NCBI GenBank assembly: GCA_965230195.1
Contig: OZ245997.1
Location: 4,836,001-4,900,000, forward strand
Length of the DNA stretch: 64,000 nt
DNA from: Putridiphycobacter sp965230195
Lineage (GTDB): Bacteria; Bacteroidota; Bacteroidia; Flavobacteriales_D; Crocinitomicaceae
Direction: 5' to 3'
Part shown: in pieces, positions 8,433-19,663 of the stretch
How positions within the stretch are numbered: the stretch's first letter is position 1
How the letters are laid out: each line of letters opens with the position of its first letter
Translations under genes and position numbers: made by a program
The notes under the pieces: generated by a model
Seen by the model: the letters and a program-made list of their open reading frames with translations, nothing else
Told to the model about the DNA's origin: nothing
Databases searched by the model: none

Positions 8433-11400
8433 TTAATAAGGCCAGTTCACATGGATCGGTTTCTCCATCCATGGAAATTTTAATATTGAAAATGAAAAGG
8501 GAGACTTGTGGATTAAAATATCATAAGCCCGCTTTTCAATCACTAAATTCCACCGGTCTTCCTCCTCAAACAGTACCCCATCCCTGATTAACCAATTCCC
8601 TCTGAATCCATCAACAGAACATTCCCCTATTGAAGGCCAATGCTTAATTATTGCATTGATCATACCTTCAATTAATGTTCTTTCATCATCAGTAACTTCA
8701 ATCCCAGCTGATATTGGAGTGTCAATACTTAATCCACATAGCAATTTGTTCAACACTAAAAACTGCTCTTCATTATGTGTAATTCCATTGGCTACAAACT
8801 GCACAAAATGAACCGCTCGTTCCCTGCTATGGTCATCAGAAAACAGATCGCCTTCAAGCAATTCCAACCTGTCAAATAATGTTTTGAGATAACCACTGAT
8901 TAAAACAATACCAGCATTATTGATCGCAATACCTTCCGGACTTTTCCCTGTTTTGGGAGACTTAAACTTTGGTTTAATAATTACAGTTGAATCAAGAGCT
9001 GAAAGTGGTTCTTTATCTTCCTGATATCGTTTTATCATTGATTTTAGGGAAAACTGCAATGCAGTTGGTAATTGGTATCGGATGGCTTTAAAATCTTTTA
9101 ACACCAATTCTTTTTTCACATTTTGCTTTGAAACAACCTCCCAAACAATGGTTTCCCAAATCTTTTGAGAAGAAAAACTATCCCAATTCTCTGCCTTCCA
9201 CGCCATCATCATTTTAATATATAATGCCTGCGTTAAGCTGGTTGTATTAACAGTTTTGAAATTTGCTCCCGCAATCAGACGGTATAGTTTTTGAAACTGA
9301 TTGAGTAAATCAGTCTGATGTGGATTAATTCTAGTAACAGCAGAAAACCAGGCCTCAATATTTACCCTTTTAAACAAACTTAAAAGAACCGTATCATTGA
9401 AACTTTTTGTTTTTAGAAGGTTGCCAAATCCATACGGATGTTTAAGCATCAAATTGTTTAGAATTTCCTTATTCGATTTCTGTTCTGTATTCTTAAACCA
9501 GTACGGCAGTCTGCCATCTTTAATAAGAGTTATCAACAATTCTCTTAAACTACTTTCAGGAATTGAATCTATATTTTCGTTGATTGAAATACCAATTCTC
9601 TTGCCTGAAAGAATGCCAGCCAAACCGGCACTTAGCCCGGATAAATTTTCTTTTATTATCACTGAAAGATCGGGTCTGGTTTCAACCAAACGTTGAATTA
9701 TTGATTGGTTAATAACTCCTTCGGAAAACAGCTTTTTAAATACCTCTTTAAAAAGCCCATTGAGTATCGATTCGTAATCTCCTCGTTTTTTACTCAACTT
9801 TAAACCGGTGCGCCATAACTTATTTTTCAATTCATGTTTTAATGAAGCTGAAGCATGTCTGACCAGTTCATACAAAAATTCAAGAACTGATTTTATCTCA
9901 TAATTGGTATTATCTGTTCTATAAAAAACTCTTTCCGTAAACAATCTGAAACTAATCTGTTTACTAAGAATTTCTAGCTTTTCAGCCGATTTACTAATAG
10001 CATCAGATGCTTCAATAACAATTAATACATTAGATAGTAAAGCGGCTTCAAATTTCCTCATGAATTCTTGCTGATATTCCGGAGTGTTCATCTCTGGGTT
10101 AATCAATTCACTGCTATCCATGTGACTTCCTCCACTAACAGGTTTCTTACTTCCTCTCTTTCTATTTTCACTATGAAGCATCAATACTTCAACCGTTTTT
10201 TTAAGCCGGGTTTTAAATGTCGAAAGCTTAAATGAGTGTGCTTTTACATCCAGTAAAATTTTCCAAAAAACTGACTGTAAGAAAGTAAAACCAGAAACAT
10301 CTAATCGTATTTTCTTATCCTGATACAACTGTAAAAGCTGCCAGCTACCAGGGATTAAGAATTCTGAAATTAAACGTTGATCTCTTGTGTTTAATTTTTC
10401 AAAATTAACTTCCTTTTTTGCTCCATTTACCAGTATAAACTGATTAACCAGATGAGGTTTTAAGCTTGCATCAGCACCATTTTTTCTGATCCATTTTACC
10501 AGGTCATTCACTTGTTCACATGCCCTAAGTTTATCAAGCTTTTCCACTTTAGTTCCTGGAATCAAAGGCTGATTAATTTGAATAAACTCAGAATTATAAT
10601 AGATACTCAATACCTGATAAAACTGATCATCAAATTTGTTTTTAAGCATGATGTCATAAAAAGCTTCAGGTGATATACCAGGATTTTGAAGTAGTAAAAT
10701 AAGTGTTTCCACACTAAAATTTTGTGCAATATTTCTACCTGTTTTATGCTCTGATTTTTGAAGTATCGTCTTAATCCGATTAACCGTATCTCCGATTTTT
10801 TTATTGATTCCTGATATTAGTTTATCAGCTAAATCGGCACTAATTAACTCATGAGCAACTACTTCAAAATTCTTACTATTAATACATTCGCTCAGTTTTT
10901 GTTTTAGAAAACCGACCTCCCCAACTTCAGGTTTATTCAACAGTATCTGGAGTTTTGAGATGAGGTCCGCATTATTATAATACACTTGCTTTTTACTCTG
11001 ATCAAATAAATACTTTAGTCCGGTTTCGAACACTATTTTATTCAACTTCTGAGGCGAAACGGACAGATAATCTTCCAGACATTTTTTAGTGATTTGATAC
11101 GTATCCGAGCTAATCTCTGATTTAAGATAGTCAGAATCAGTAGTCATTAATCTGACCAAACAGGTACTTAAATTTGTAATCTGATTTTTCGTTTTAAAAT
11201 ACGGGATCAAATAATCAATCAAGTCTTTTTTCTGCCAGGAACCTGTTGATTTTTCCAACAGAAATTCAATAATTTTTGTCTGGAGATAATCATTTTTCTG
11301 ATTAGAATGGCCACCGATAAATTCGAATATTTTTACCGTTTCTTTGATAAAATACTTATAGCGGAATCCCAATACAGAAGTGATCACTTTTTTGGACTCA

Positions 11401-12473
11401 ACATCTAAACAAGTCAGAACATTATCCCATGATTTCAGGCTCGACTTTAACCTTTTTAATATCATTAACATCTCACTTGCTTCTGAAATTCTTTTAATGA
11501 TACTATTAAGAAAATGCTGATGCTCAGTTTGACTTAGTAATCGGGAATTGGAAAGTATTTTTTCAAGCTTATCATTAGCACCTCTTTGTTGCTTAATTTT
11601 AACAGAATGTTGCTTTGACAATAGATTTAAGGCCGCAATAAATTCACTATTTTTTGAAGACGTCTCAGCAATACTTTTTGCTGTTTGTTCAATCTCATTA
11701 AACAAATCTTCATACTTCATATTATAGTGGTTGGCCATTTGACGGATGGTACTTTCCATAAATTCCAACTGATTGAAAAGTGTCCCTCTTTCCACGAACA
11801 AATAATTCAACACCCATAACCACAAATTCTTCCTGAAATCAGATTGATTGGTTTTTCTGGTACGTTGATCATTAACCACACTCATCTCTTCAGTAAAATC
11901 AATCAGCTGAGTATAATTATCAGGCTCCAGTAACCTGACCAATTCCTGAATAACCGATACTTTTAATTGCTCTACAATCCGTTGCCTGACCTTTTCCAAT
12001 TGCCCCGCTTCCAAAATCATCTTTGTAAATGCTTCAGGATTCTCCTGCAATTGCTCTAAAAACAATACATTAATAGAACTGTAATATTTATATGATGTAC
12101 TGAAATAACCGGTTTGCAGATAGTGCTCGATTTCATTAATTTTTGCAGTTCCGGGATCAACAATTACAATATCTGAATTACCATTTTCAAGGGCTATTTC
12201 TGATAGCTTTCCGGATAGTATTTTTTTAAATTGCTTTGGTAGGTCACTTTCAATGGTTTCGTAATCTAATAAGCCCAGATCTAATTCAAGCGTTTTAATC
12301 TGCCAAACCTGGTCCTCAGGACAATAATTATTGAATACCTCTTCCATTTCCTGAGCCATTCTCTCTTTACTCCAATGACCAAAAACAGATTGTAATTCCG
12401 TAATTTTATCCCTTTGGTCAAACTCAAGGTTCCAACTGACCCGCGAAACGTTATGTTTTAATGAACTACCCAT
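8433..12473 (-). CDS. Contractile injection system tape measure protein (Afp14/Pvc14-like)
   Basis: At 1346 aa and nearly all helical it fits the CIS_TMP family found between the large baseplate genes and the ATPase in Bacteroidota eCIS. The N-terminus is characteristic: HNVSRVSWNLEFDQRD then a segment on IKTLELDLGLLDYETIESDLPKQF, typical of this family. Tape measures set tube length and occupy the tube lumen or baseplate before firing. The C-terminus (SFSILKFPWMEKPIHVNWPY) is an aromatic tail often kept in the family. Its start overlaps the Pvc12-like gene by 8 bases. Confidence 0.87.
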   Translation of the reverse strand: MGSSLKHNVSRVSWNLEFDQRDKITELQSVFGHWSKERMAQEMEEVFNNYCPEDQVWQIKTLELDLGLLDYETIESDLPKQFKKILSGKLSEIALENGNSDIVIVDPGTAKINEIEHYLQTGYFSTSYKYYSSINVLFLEQLQENPEAFTKMILEAGQLEKVRQRIVEQLKVSVIQELVRLLEPDNYTQLIDFTEEMSVVNDQRTRKTNQSDFRKNLWLWVLNYLFVERGTLFNQLEFMESTIRQMANHYNMKYEDLFNEIEQTAKSIAETSSKNSEFIAALNLLSKQHSVKIKQQRGANDKLEKILSNSRLLSQTEHQHFLNSIIKRISEASEMLMILKRLKSSLKSWDNVLTCLDVESKKVITSVLGFRYKYFIKETVKIFEFIGGHSNQKNDYLQTKIIEFLLEKSTGSWQKKDLIDYLIPYFKTKNQITNLSTCLVRLMTTDSDYLKSEISSDTYQITKKCLEDYLSVSPQKLNKIVFETGLKYLFDQSKKQVYYNNADLISKLQILLNKPEVGEVGFLKQKLSECINSKNFEVVAHELISADLADKLISGINKKIGDTVNRIKTILQKSEHKTGRNIAQNFSVETLILLLQNPGISPEAFYDIMLKNKFDDQFYQVLSIYYNSEFIQINQPLIPGTKVEKLDKLRACEQVNDLVKWIRKNGADASLKPHLVNQFILVNGAKKEVNFEKLNTRDQRLISEFLIPGSWQLLQLYQDKKIRLDVSGFTFLQSVFWKILLDVKAHSFKLSTFKTRLKKTVEVLMLHSENRKRGSKKPVSGGSHMDSSELINPEMNTPEYQQEFMRKFEAALLSNVLIVIEASDAISKSAEKLEILSKQISFRLFTERVFYRTDNTNYEIKSVLEFLYELVRHASASLKHELKNKLWRTGLKLSKKRGDYESILNGLFKEVFKKLFSEGVINQSIIQRLVETRPDLSVIIKENLSGLSAGLAGILSGKRIGISINENIDSIPESSLRELLITLIKDGRLPYWFKNTEQKSNKEILNNLMLKHPYGFGNLLKTKSFNDTVLLSLFKRVNIEAWFSAVTRINPHQTDLLNQFQKLYRLIAGANFKTVNTTSLTQALYIKMMMAWKAENWDSFSSQKIWETIVWEVVSKQNVKKELVLKDFKAIRYQLPTALQFSLKSMIKRYQEDKEPLSALDSTVIIKPKFKSPKTGKSPEGIAINNAGIVLISGYLKTLFDRLELLEGDLFSDDHSRERAVHFVQFVANGITHNEEQFLVLNKLLCGLSIDTPISAGIEVTDDERTLIEGMINAIIKHWPSIGECSVDGFRGNWLIRDGVLFEEEDRWNLVIEKRAYDILIHKSPFSFSILKFPWMEKPIHVNWPY

Positions 12474-15400
12474 TGCCTTTAGATTTATAGTGCTGTATTT
12501 TTAACAAAAGGGAAGCTCCCGGATGTACATCATTATTTTTCTGTTCACCATTGCCAGAAGTTGTTCGAATACTATTATGCCAGGCTACATATAATTGAAT
12601 CAAAATTTCCATTTCAATTGCTGACAAACACAGGGTGGAGTAAGTGACTTGAACCGGCAATGTATCCTCTAAAAACAGATTCAGTCTTTCATTAAATTCC
12701 GGCGAATTTATACCATTCACATAGTCTGGAAAAACCAGTATCAACCGGTCTTCGAAGAAAGTATCTATGCTTAACTCAGTATCATCTTCAAACTGAACAC
12801 CCAGTATTACCGACTCATCAATATTAACTGAAAACTGCTCAGTGGTTCGTGATGTCTTAAACCGCTCAGTCAGCTTATAGTCCTTCCCATTAATATCAAA
12901 ACCAATGGATCCTGTATTCTCGGATGATAAAATCCCTTGCGTTTGTACTTTCCGGATCAAATCCATCAAATCCAAACCACTGATACTTTGATCCAGCCTC
13001 CAAATTGAATCAGGGTTATCTTTATCAACAAACGAAATGATTAAAGGCAAACCTTCCATCAATAAGGCGGTCTCAAACATTAAAAAACCTTGTGCATTGG
13101 TCATTAACCATAATAATACCCCGGTTTCTTTTCGTAGATTTATCAGCCAGGTCAACATTGCTGCTTCAAATCCAAGAGAAATGCCCTCAACCGCAGTTTG
13201 AACTTTTAAAATGCCGGCTTCAAGTTTGGTTAACCAATCCTTGACAATAGTTGTTTCGTTGGCTTCCATAATCAGCACTTCAACTTCTCCTAAAACTTTT
13301 TCAGCCTCAATTAAAATTGCCAGATCCGAAAGAAATCCCTCCACTTTTTCAATCTGTTCCTTGTGAATATTCTGACTTTTAAGGTCAGAAAACTGAAACC
13401 GGATTTTTTCAAGTAATGTTTTAATTTCTGACCTTTCCTGAAGCAAAATTTTAATCACTTCAATTTCGGATAGAATTGCTCCTATTTTTAAAAACCCTTT
13501 TGATTTTAGCAACAATTTTTCCAGTTTAGACAGTAAAAAAGTGATTCCGGTTTGTTCAACCAAAGTGGTTAACAACCTTTCCTCCTCCTCAAATAAATTA
13601 CTTTCCTTTTTAGAAAATCTGTTTTCTGCGATATAATCTTTATAAAGCGGTTTTAATCCAAAAAGCAAAGACAGTTTAAGCTCCAATGCTGATGAATTAA
13701 CGAAGTCAATTTGTTTAATTTTTTCAATTTCATCTACTAAATCAGTATTAAAAATAAAATCGTTCGAAGTTTCACTCATCCATAATTCATCTTTACAATC
13801 GCTGAGTTTAGGAAGAGTAGCTGATAAAGGATCTGCCCCTAAAAAATTATATGCTTTTGAGTGATAATAAGAAAGCAGACCAAAATTTTGAAGATAGAGA
13901 CTTTTAAAGATCACCTGATCTTTTAATGGATTTCCGGAATACTGCGCACCTTGAACAATAAAGCCAATTTTGTCAGATGATTCCCCATGTCTGGCCAGTA
14001 AATGATTCAAAATGTTATTCCGCCGTTCGAGGTTATCATTTTCATCTGTCATCAAATTCATTAAACCCCAGATATAAGGATTGTAAGGGTCTTCCTGATA
14101 ATTCTTCCAACTTTCCTCTGTCAACAATTTATTAGAGATCAATTCATCAGAATAACTAAAGATTTGATTATCCTTTAACAGAGGTTTGACATCCGGTACC
14201 TGATAAAGTGACTGGTAAAAATAGGTTGGTGAAAATGATTGGTATGGAACCGGATACTCTGACGCTTCATTTTTTAATTTATCCTGTACCGCATAAAAAG
14301 CTGCCAGATCGGATGGTGTGCCGGTGGTTGCATTTTTAAAAGAAAAGAGATTAGCCAGATTAGCAAGTTGCGAGAATTGATTGGCCAATACCTGATCAAA
14401 CAAAGTCAGGTAACCTTTTAGCTGTCTGACTTGTGCAGTTTCAACACTATTTTTTTTCTCAGCTGTATGTATTTCTCCCACACCATATACCTCGGGAAAA
14501 GTATTTTGAATGGAATAGTAAGAATTAACATCTCTATAGGTACCATCAGGGACCCAATTTTGAGGTTGATCGGACAATACCGGAGTTAAGGCAAGTGTTT
14601 TACCCTGATCTCCAGAGTTAGTTGGATCTTTAAAAATTCTTCCATTAGCGCTGATTTTCAAACTACCCAGAGTGATGGATTTTTCCCAATCAATTGTTAT
14701 TAACTGGTCCTCTGAAGGGTTGACCTGGTCGTTACTTTGCGAGCTCTCAAATGACAAGTGCACATCATCAATCATTGAAAGTTCTGAAATAAGATTTGTC
14801 AATTCCAAACCAGTCATGGTACCTAATTTGTCTTTTAGAATATCGGTTGGAATAGTCCCGTTTTTTAACAACGGGCCATCAAATATATCATTAACCGAAT
14901 AGCCCTCTGATAGAGCCTGACTATAACTAATGGGGTTAACATCCGGGAATACATATTCGTTAACAGCTGTTCTGAGCACGCCTAATATTCCATTCAGGTC
15001 ACTTATCTTTTTCAACTTAATCTCACCTGAAACCATAAGTTGCATTGGACTTAATACTTTTGGAAATTCAAAAATGCACCCCAGATTTCTTGCGGTATTC
15101 AATAAATAATAAACCTGTTTACAAATATCAGAGTAAGGCGTATTCTCCTCTGCTGCATTCCTTAATTTCAGGTAAACCTGAAAAGATTGATTGACAAACA
15201 GAAAAGGATGCATAATTGGTATTACAGTGACATTACCTACCCTATTAACCGCATCAATTATTAATTTACGATAGTCATCTGGTGTAACAGGAGTTGAACT
15301 TAAAATTTCAGAAGGCAGATAAAACTGATTTTCGGTAATTAAATGACCTGATTTATCTGTCAATAAGTCATTAACCGGAAAACCGGTGCAATATCCTAAT

Positions 15401-15576
15401 TCTGTCAGGGCATAACAGAGTTGATCAAGTATAGTCACACCCGGATCGGATGAATTTAGATTGGTCCATGCCGTACCAGTATGATCCTGAATAAAAGCCA
15501 AACCTTCCTGCTTTAAAAGCTTAAAGTTCTGACTTAAAGTCAACTCGTTATCTACTATGTAATTTTGTTCATTCAT
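12466..15576 (-). CDS. Large baseplate protein (Afp12/Pvc12-like)
   Basis: The protein follows the gp6-like gene in the operon, the fixed position of Afp12/Pvc12. Its N-terminal region includes HTGTAWTNLNSSDPGVTILDQLCYALTELGY, with the DPGVT-ILDQ pattern shared by baseplate wedge proteins of this family; about residues 690-830 form a coiled-coil insertion. I chose ATG at 15576 because it gives an ATGA overlap with the upstream stop; an in-frame ATG five codons earlier (15591) also exists. It should pair with the gp6-like protein to form baseplate wedges. Confidence 0.83.
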   Translation of the reverse strand: MNEQNYIVDNELTLSQNFKLLKQEGLAFIQDHTGTAWTNLNSSDPGVTILDQLCYALTELGYCTGFPVNDLLTDKSGHLITENQFYLPSEILSSTPVTPDDYRKLIIDAVNRVGNVTVIPIMHPFLFVNQSFQVYLKLRNAAEENTPYSDICKQVYYLLNTARNLGCIFEFPKVLSPMQLMVSGEIKLKKISDLNGILGVLRTAVNEYVFPDVNPISYSQALSEGYSVNDIFDGPLLKNGTIPTDILKDKLGTMTGLELTNLISELSMIDDVHLSFESSQSNDQVNPSEDQLITIDWEKSITLGSLKISANGRIFKDPTNSGDQGKTLALTPVLSDQPQNWVPDGTYRDVNSYYSIQNTFPEVYGVGEIHTAEKKNSVETAQVRQLKGYLTLFDQVLANQFSQLANLANLFSFKNATTGTPSDLAAFYAVQDKLKNEASEYPVPYQSFSPTYFYQSLYQVPDVKPLLKDNQIFSYSDELISNKLLTEESWKNYQEDPYNPYIWGLMNLMTDENDNLERRNNILNHLLARHGESSDKIGFIVQGAQYSGNPLKDQVIFKSLYLQNFGLLSYYHSKAYNFLGADPLSATLPKLSDCKDELWMSETSNDFIFNTDLVDEIEKIKQIDFVNSSALELKLSLLFGLKPLYKDYIAENRFSKKESNLFEEEERLLTTLVEQTGITFLLSKLEKLLLKSKGFLKIGAILSEIEVIKILLQERSEIKTLLEKIRFQFSDLKSQNIHKEQIEKVEGFLSDLAILIEAEKVLGEVEVLIMEANETTIVKDWLTKLEAGILKVQTAVEGISLGFEAAMLTWLINLRKETGVLLWLMTNAQGFLMFETALLMEGLPLIISFVDKDNPDSIWRLDQSISGLDLMDLIRKVQTQGILSSENTGSIGFDINGKDYKLTERFKTSRTTEQFSVNIDESVILGVQFEDDTELSIDTFFEDRLILVFPDYVNGINSPEFNERLNLFLEDTLPVQVTYSTLCLSAIEMEILIQLYVAWHNSIRTTSGNGEQKNNDVHPGASLLLKIQHYKSKGNG

Positions 15577-18500
15577 ACTGCAGATTTCCAACTAATTAAC
15601 TGTTTAGCATCAGGCACCAATAATGTGTGTTGATTTTCAGGTTTTACCTTATCTTTTTTGACCTTGTGTAACTTTTTAACATCATTGTTATAGGATGAGA
15701 CTTTAAATTTGACATCCTGTATGGAGTCCACTTCATAAAAATCATTGATAAAACGAGCCACTTCAGCATATGTGATTCCTCTGTCAATCAGGACTTGTTT
15801 GGATTCGCTTTTGATCCATGGTGATAAAAATATCTTCAGGGCCTGTGTGATTCTGGTAGCAGTAGCTTCCAAATCATAATCGGTTTTAATGTAAACTGTT
15901 GCGCTAACCGCCAGGTATTCTAAGTCAAAACTCTTTACCGAAAACTGTTCAAATGCCCTTTTCCCACTTAGGTAATCAGATACCTTCTCTTCAAAACACT
16001 TTGTGATTAATGGTAAAAATGCATTTGGGTCAGTACTGTTTTCAACCTTTTTAACCAATCTGATATCAATTTGCCGATCTGATTGATTATAATAGACCTT
16101 GGTATAGAATATCGAGTTAAACTCCTGGTAAATCAAAGATTGATAATCATTAGCTGTGATCATTTTTCCTTTGGTTTTGATTCGTGTTGCCACTCTCACA
16201 TTTTTCTGAGCGGTATCTTCGGCTGGTCGACCACCAAATGAAGGAAAAGGCTGAATTACCGAAGCAATTTCAGGAATAGTAATCTCCGGACCGGTAATCG
16301 AATTGCTTTTAATAACCTGCATTTTTTTATTGCTCTTATAGCTGTCTCCTGCTCTTGTTAAAGCAATACCATTTGTTTTCAGAAAAGTAGTTTTAGCTAC
16401 CGATTCTGCCATTCCTTTAAAACCAATTCCACACCAAAAAAACTGATCAGGCATGGCCACATAACTTGTTGTTATTTTATCGGGTATATTAAAGGTTAGT
16501 ATCCCTGAACAAGTTAATCCCCTCGTAGAATCTGATATTAATGTAAGTTGGTCCCAACCACTTTCATTCAAATAAAAATATTCGAGGGTAAAACCATCAT
16601 CCTGACCTTTAAATGGTGACTGAGCTAATTCAAAATACAAAGTCAAATTCTCCGGAGTGATTAAGTGAGTCATTTTAAGAAACATGACACTATCGTAACT
16701 TAATCCCGGAAACAATTGTAACCCATTGGAAAGCTCTGCTTTTCCTAAGAGATTTACACCAATATTCTGACTGTAATTGGTCGGCGATAACGTACTGTCA
16801 TAAACCAAATAATTTTTAAACAGAGAGTAATGATAACACTGAACCGGCACCTCCGTTTTCATATAATTCATTTCAACTGATTCGGAAGCAAAATAGCTTG
16901 ATGTAAATTGCTTTACAGTTGGAATAAAAGGTGCGTTGGGTGCTGGAATAAGATAAGGTGTACCGGTATTTTTGGCCTGAATAATTGCATTGGCATTCCA
17001 CAACGCTACAGCTGATACTACCTTAGGATACATTTCATTTCCAAAACCTTCTTTTGGATCAGTTAATGTCATTCTTAAAAATCCTGCAATCGAATTTTCA
17101 GTTAATTTTTTTCCATCATGTTGAATGCCTGAAGGACAAATGGGATCATTATTTTCAGCTGAATAGATATATACCGTTTCCGGTTCCAATGCATTTGTTT
17201 TTTGATCAGTCGCAAACAAGTCAACTTTATTTTCTTTCGACTCACCTTTAATTTTAAATGGTTTCCATTCCGAGCCATTCAACAATTCAAACTTTACCTT
17301 AAATTTAGTATTAGCGAAAATCGGTGGCAGGACTACAGCATCTGTTTTTCTGGTGCGTCGAAACCAGTTCCAAAAGAAAAATATTTTTTTTAGAGAGGCG
17401 GTAAGCGAAAATCCTTCTGTTTTATTGATCGGATTCAAAATACCGTTATGGTAAGCATTGTACTCGGCATAATATTCTAAGAAATCTGACGGTAATACAT
17501 CCCAGTCCAATACCATATCAAAATAATATTGGGGTTTACTGAGCAATTCAGTACTGCCAATATAAAATGAACTGTTTTGATTGGCTATAGGACCAAAAAC
17601 CTGAAAAGGTTTTGCCACACTTAAGGCACCGTTATCATTTGATAGTTCAAATGTTTTTAATCCGATTACACCACTATCAATTTTTACCTGACTAATACAT
17701 GGCGGAGATTTCAAATCTGAAAACTGATTAAAACTAATTTTAAAAGCAGGCCACTCAGGCTGGAAACCATCTGTACATTTTTCAAAAACTTCAATTGGCG
17801 GATCGGTTGGTTCAAGGAAAATCAGAATAGTCCATTCATTTGATTCAGATTTTGTGATTGGCAATTCGAAATAATCACTGCTGAGCTTAAACCAACCTGT
17901 TTTAATACTTAAATAAAATTCAGCATTTTGAATAAAATCCAGGGAAATGGTACTTGTAAACTGTAAATTCACTACTATAAACCGATTGCCTTCCTGCATT
18001 AATAACATAGGTGAAGCAAAGGCAATTCCTAATGGAACCTGAACAGCAGTACTATCCAGTTTACTTCCAAAGGTCGACCATCCTGTAATTGCACCCTCAT
18101 CAGTTTTAGATACTGTTCCGGTTTTTTCAACAGTGTTCAGCCACAACTGCTCGCCATCATCTGCTTTTTGAGAACGTAGTGTTGTGGCGTTCACAATTTG
18201 TGCAGGGTTTAACGGTGCAGTAACAAGTGACTCAAATAAAATAGGATTTTTATCGGTATCCAAACCTCCTAAAAACTGTGTTCCACTTCCAAGAGTATAA
18301 GCCTTTTTGGTACTGGCTAAATCTGCACTGATAAAAACCTGATCAGCTTCTCCGGGCAATGCTTTCTGCTTCAAAATTTCATCATAATAAAAATTAAGAT
18401 GCTTAGTTGTCAGTTTGTTTAAATCAGATTGACCGGATTGCAAAAGTTCTACAAATGTTCTAAGCAACAAAGTGTCCGGAAACTGACTGGATTTACTACT

Positions 18501-19226
18501 TAGCTCCTCAATACTATTTTTTGCCAGGTCAATAATCCCCCTCATAAAGGCCAATACCTGATGCCCATTAACAATTATACATTCTCCAATCTGCTCAATA
18601 TTTTTTAAATTCTTTTGCTTTATTTCTAATACTGCCCAAAATGGCTGTTTATCCTTGTTAGTCTTCCAAATAATAGTGTCATACTGCTCATATTTTGACC
18701 AATCCGGCGGCATAATTCCTTTGATGACATTTGAATTGACCAGGTACTGATTTAAATCCAATAGTGCCCACAGTACGGCACTATAGGTATTTTTTACATT
18801 GTTCAGAGTATAAGAGATTAAGCTATTAGACTCTGTAGTATTGATCATGTAAACTGACCATTTTTCGATTCGTTCAAACAGACCTGAAACCTGACGAAAC
18901 AGTGCGTTAAAAGTTTTAGCTAACACTTCTGTGTTGGGATCAGACAGGGTTATTTTTAAACTTTCTTCAGCACTGGAAAAGTGTCGTTCAATACTTTCCA
19001 GGTCTGTTTTTAATATATGTATACCAAGCAAAACCGGATCCTTTAACAAAAAGGGAGACCAGTTTCCATTCTGCTGATTTTCTTTATCATAAAAGTTAAT
19101 CAATTCTGCAAACCGAATTAGGAAATTGAGTCGGTCAAGATCCGTCCGGTTATCCAATAAATCACCAGATTGATTTAACTGATAATCAATCGACAACAAA
19201 TCGCTATTTTGATCTATATCCATCAT
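15573..19226 (-). CDS. Baseplate J/gp6-like wedge protein (Afp11/Pvc11-like)
   Basis: 1217 aa. The C-terminal 250 residues carry the baseplate-J signature: FPSFGGRPAEDTAQKNVRVA, then a TANDYQSLIYQEF segment and repeated beta-alpha units ending in YAEVARFINDFYEVDSIQDV. The N-terminal two thirds are family specific. Partners are the gp25-like protein, whose stop it overlaps (TAATG), and the Pvc12-like protein downstream (ATGA). It forms the wedge that links hub and sheath. Confidence 0.87.
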   Translation of the reverse strand: MMDIDQNSDLLSIDYQLNQSGDLLDNRTDLDRLNFLIRFAELINFYDKENQQNGNWSPFLLKDPVLLGIHILKTDLESIERHFSSAEESLKITLSDPNTEVLAKTFNALFRQVSGLFERIEKWSVYMINTTESNSLISYTLNNVKNTYSAVLWALLDLNQYLVNSNVIKGIMPPDWSKYEQYDTIIWKTNKDKQPFWAVLEIKQKNLKNIEQIGECIIVNGHQVLAFMRGIIDLAKNSIEELSSKSSQFPDTLLLRTFVELLQSGQSDLNKLTTKHLNFYYDEILKQKALPGEADQVFISADLASTKKAYTLGSGTQFLGGLDTDKNPILFESLVTAPLNPAQIVNATTLRSQKADDGEQLWLNTVEKTGTVSKTDEGAITGWSTFGSKLDSTAVQVPLGIAFASPMLLMQEGNRFIVVNLQFTSTISLDFIQNAEFYLSIKTGWFKLSSDYFELPITKSESNEWTILIFLEPTDPPIEVFEKCTDGFQPEWPAFKISFNQFSDLKSPPCISQVKIDSGVIGLKTFELSNDNGALSVAKPFQVFGPIANQNSSFYIGSTELLSKPQYYFDMVLDWDVLPSDFLEYYAEYNAYHNGILNPINKTEGFSLTASLKKIFFFWNWFRRTRKTDAVVLPPIFANTKFKVKFELLNGSEWKPFKIKGESKENKVDLFATDQKTNALEPETVYIYSAENNDPICPSGIQHDGKKLTENSIAGFLRMTLTDPKEGFGNEMYPKVVSAVALWNANAIIQAKNTGTPYLIPAPNAPFIPTVKQFTSSYFASESVEMNYMKTEVPVQCYHYSLFKNYLVYDSTLSPTNYSQNIGVNLLGKAELSNGLQLFPGLSYDSVMFLKMTHLITPENLTLYFELAQSPFKGQDDGFTLEYFYLNESGWDQLTLISDSTRGLTCSGILTFNIPDKITTSYVAMPDQFFWCGIGFKGMAESVAKTTFLKTNGIALTRAGDSYKSNKKMQVIKSNSITGPEITIPEIASVIQPFPSFGGRPAEDTAQKNVRVATRIKTKGKMITANDYQSLIYQEFNSIFYTKVYYNQSDRQIDIRLVKKVENSTDPNAFLPLITKCFEEKVSDYLSGKRAFEQFSVKSFDLEYLAVSATVYIKTDYDLEATATRITQALKIFLSPWIKSESKQVLIDRGITYAEVARFINDFYEVDSIQDVKFKVSSYNNDVKKLHKVKKDKVKPENQHTLLVPDAKQLISWKSAV

Positions 19227-19663
19227 TATTTATGTCCAAGATTTGTCCCTTCATTTAAATGAAAAGGAAAAACATAATTGTGCCGGGTATTGGTTTGATT
19301 AAACAAATAAGTGATATCAATGTGAACAATTCCTCCGGTCTCGTCAGGATAACTCACATTAACCTCCTCAACTGTTATTCGGGGTTCATTATGCAGTAGT
19401 GCCTGTTTCACGGCTTCAATAATTTCACCCTTTAAGGTTTCACTCATGCTTCTGAAAAAAAAGGTTTGTAATCCTGAACCAAAATTCGGTTCCATACTTC
19501 TTGACCCGTCGTTGGTTTGCAGAATAATATGAATCGATTCATTGATATTTTGTTCGTACTCGGAAGTGTCCAATTGATAATTACCAATTGAAAACATGAC
19601 CGGGAATGACCATCCTGACCCCAGGAAATTATTTTTGCGATATTTTTCTAATGCACTATCCAC
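19226..19663 (-). CDS. gp25/lysozyme-like baseplate protein (Afp9/Pvc9-like)
   Basis: 145 aa, the usual length of the family. It shows the gp25 pattern: a central EQNINESIHIILQTNDGSRS then MEPNFGSGLQTFFF and a C-terminal beta segment. The E-P-x-F-G-S-G-L motif is the part that initiates sheath polymerisation in T4 gp25 and T6SS TssE relatives. It overlaps the PAAR gene by 8 bases upstream and the wedge gene downstream. Confidence 0.9.
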   Translation of the reverse strand: MDSALEKYRKNNFLGSGWSFPVMFSIGNYQLDTSEYEQNINESIHIILQTNDGSRSMEPNFGSGLQTFFFRSMSETLKGEIIEAVKQALLHNEPRITVEEVNVSYPDETGGIVHIDITYLFNQTNTRHNYVFPFHLNEGTNLGHK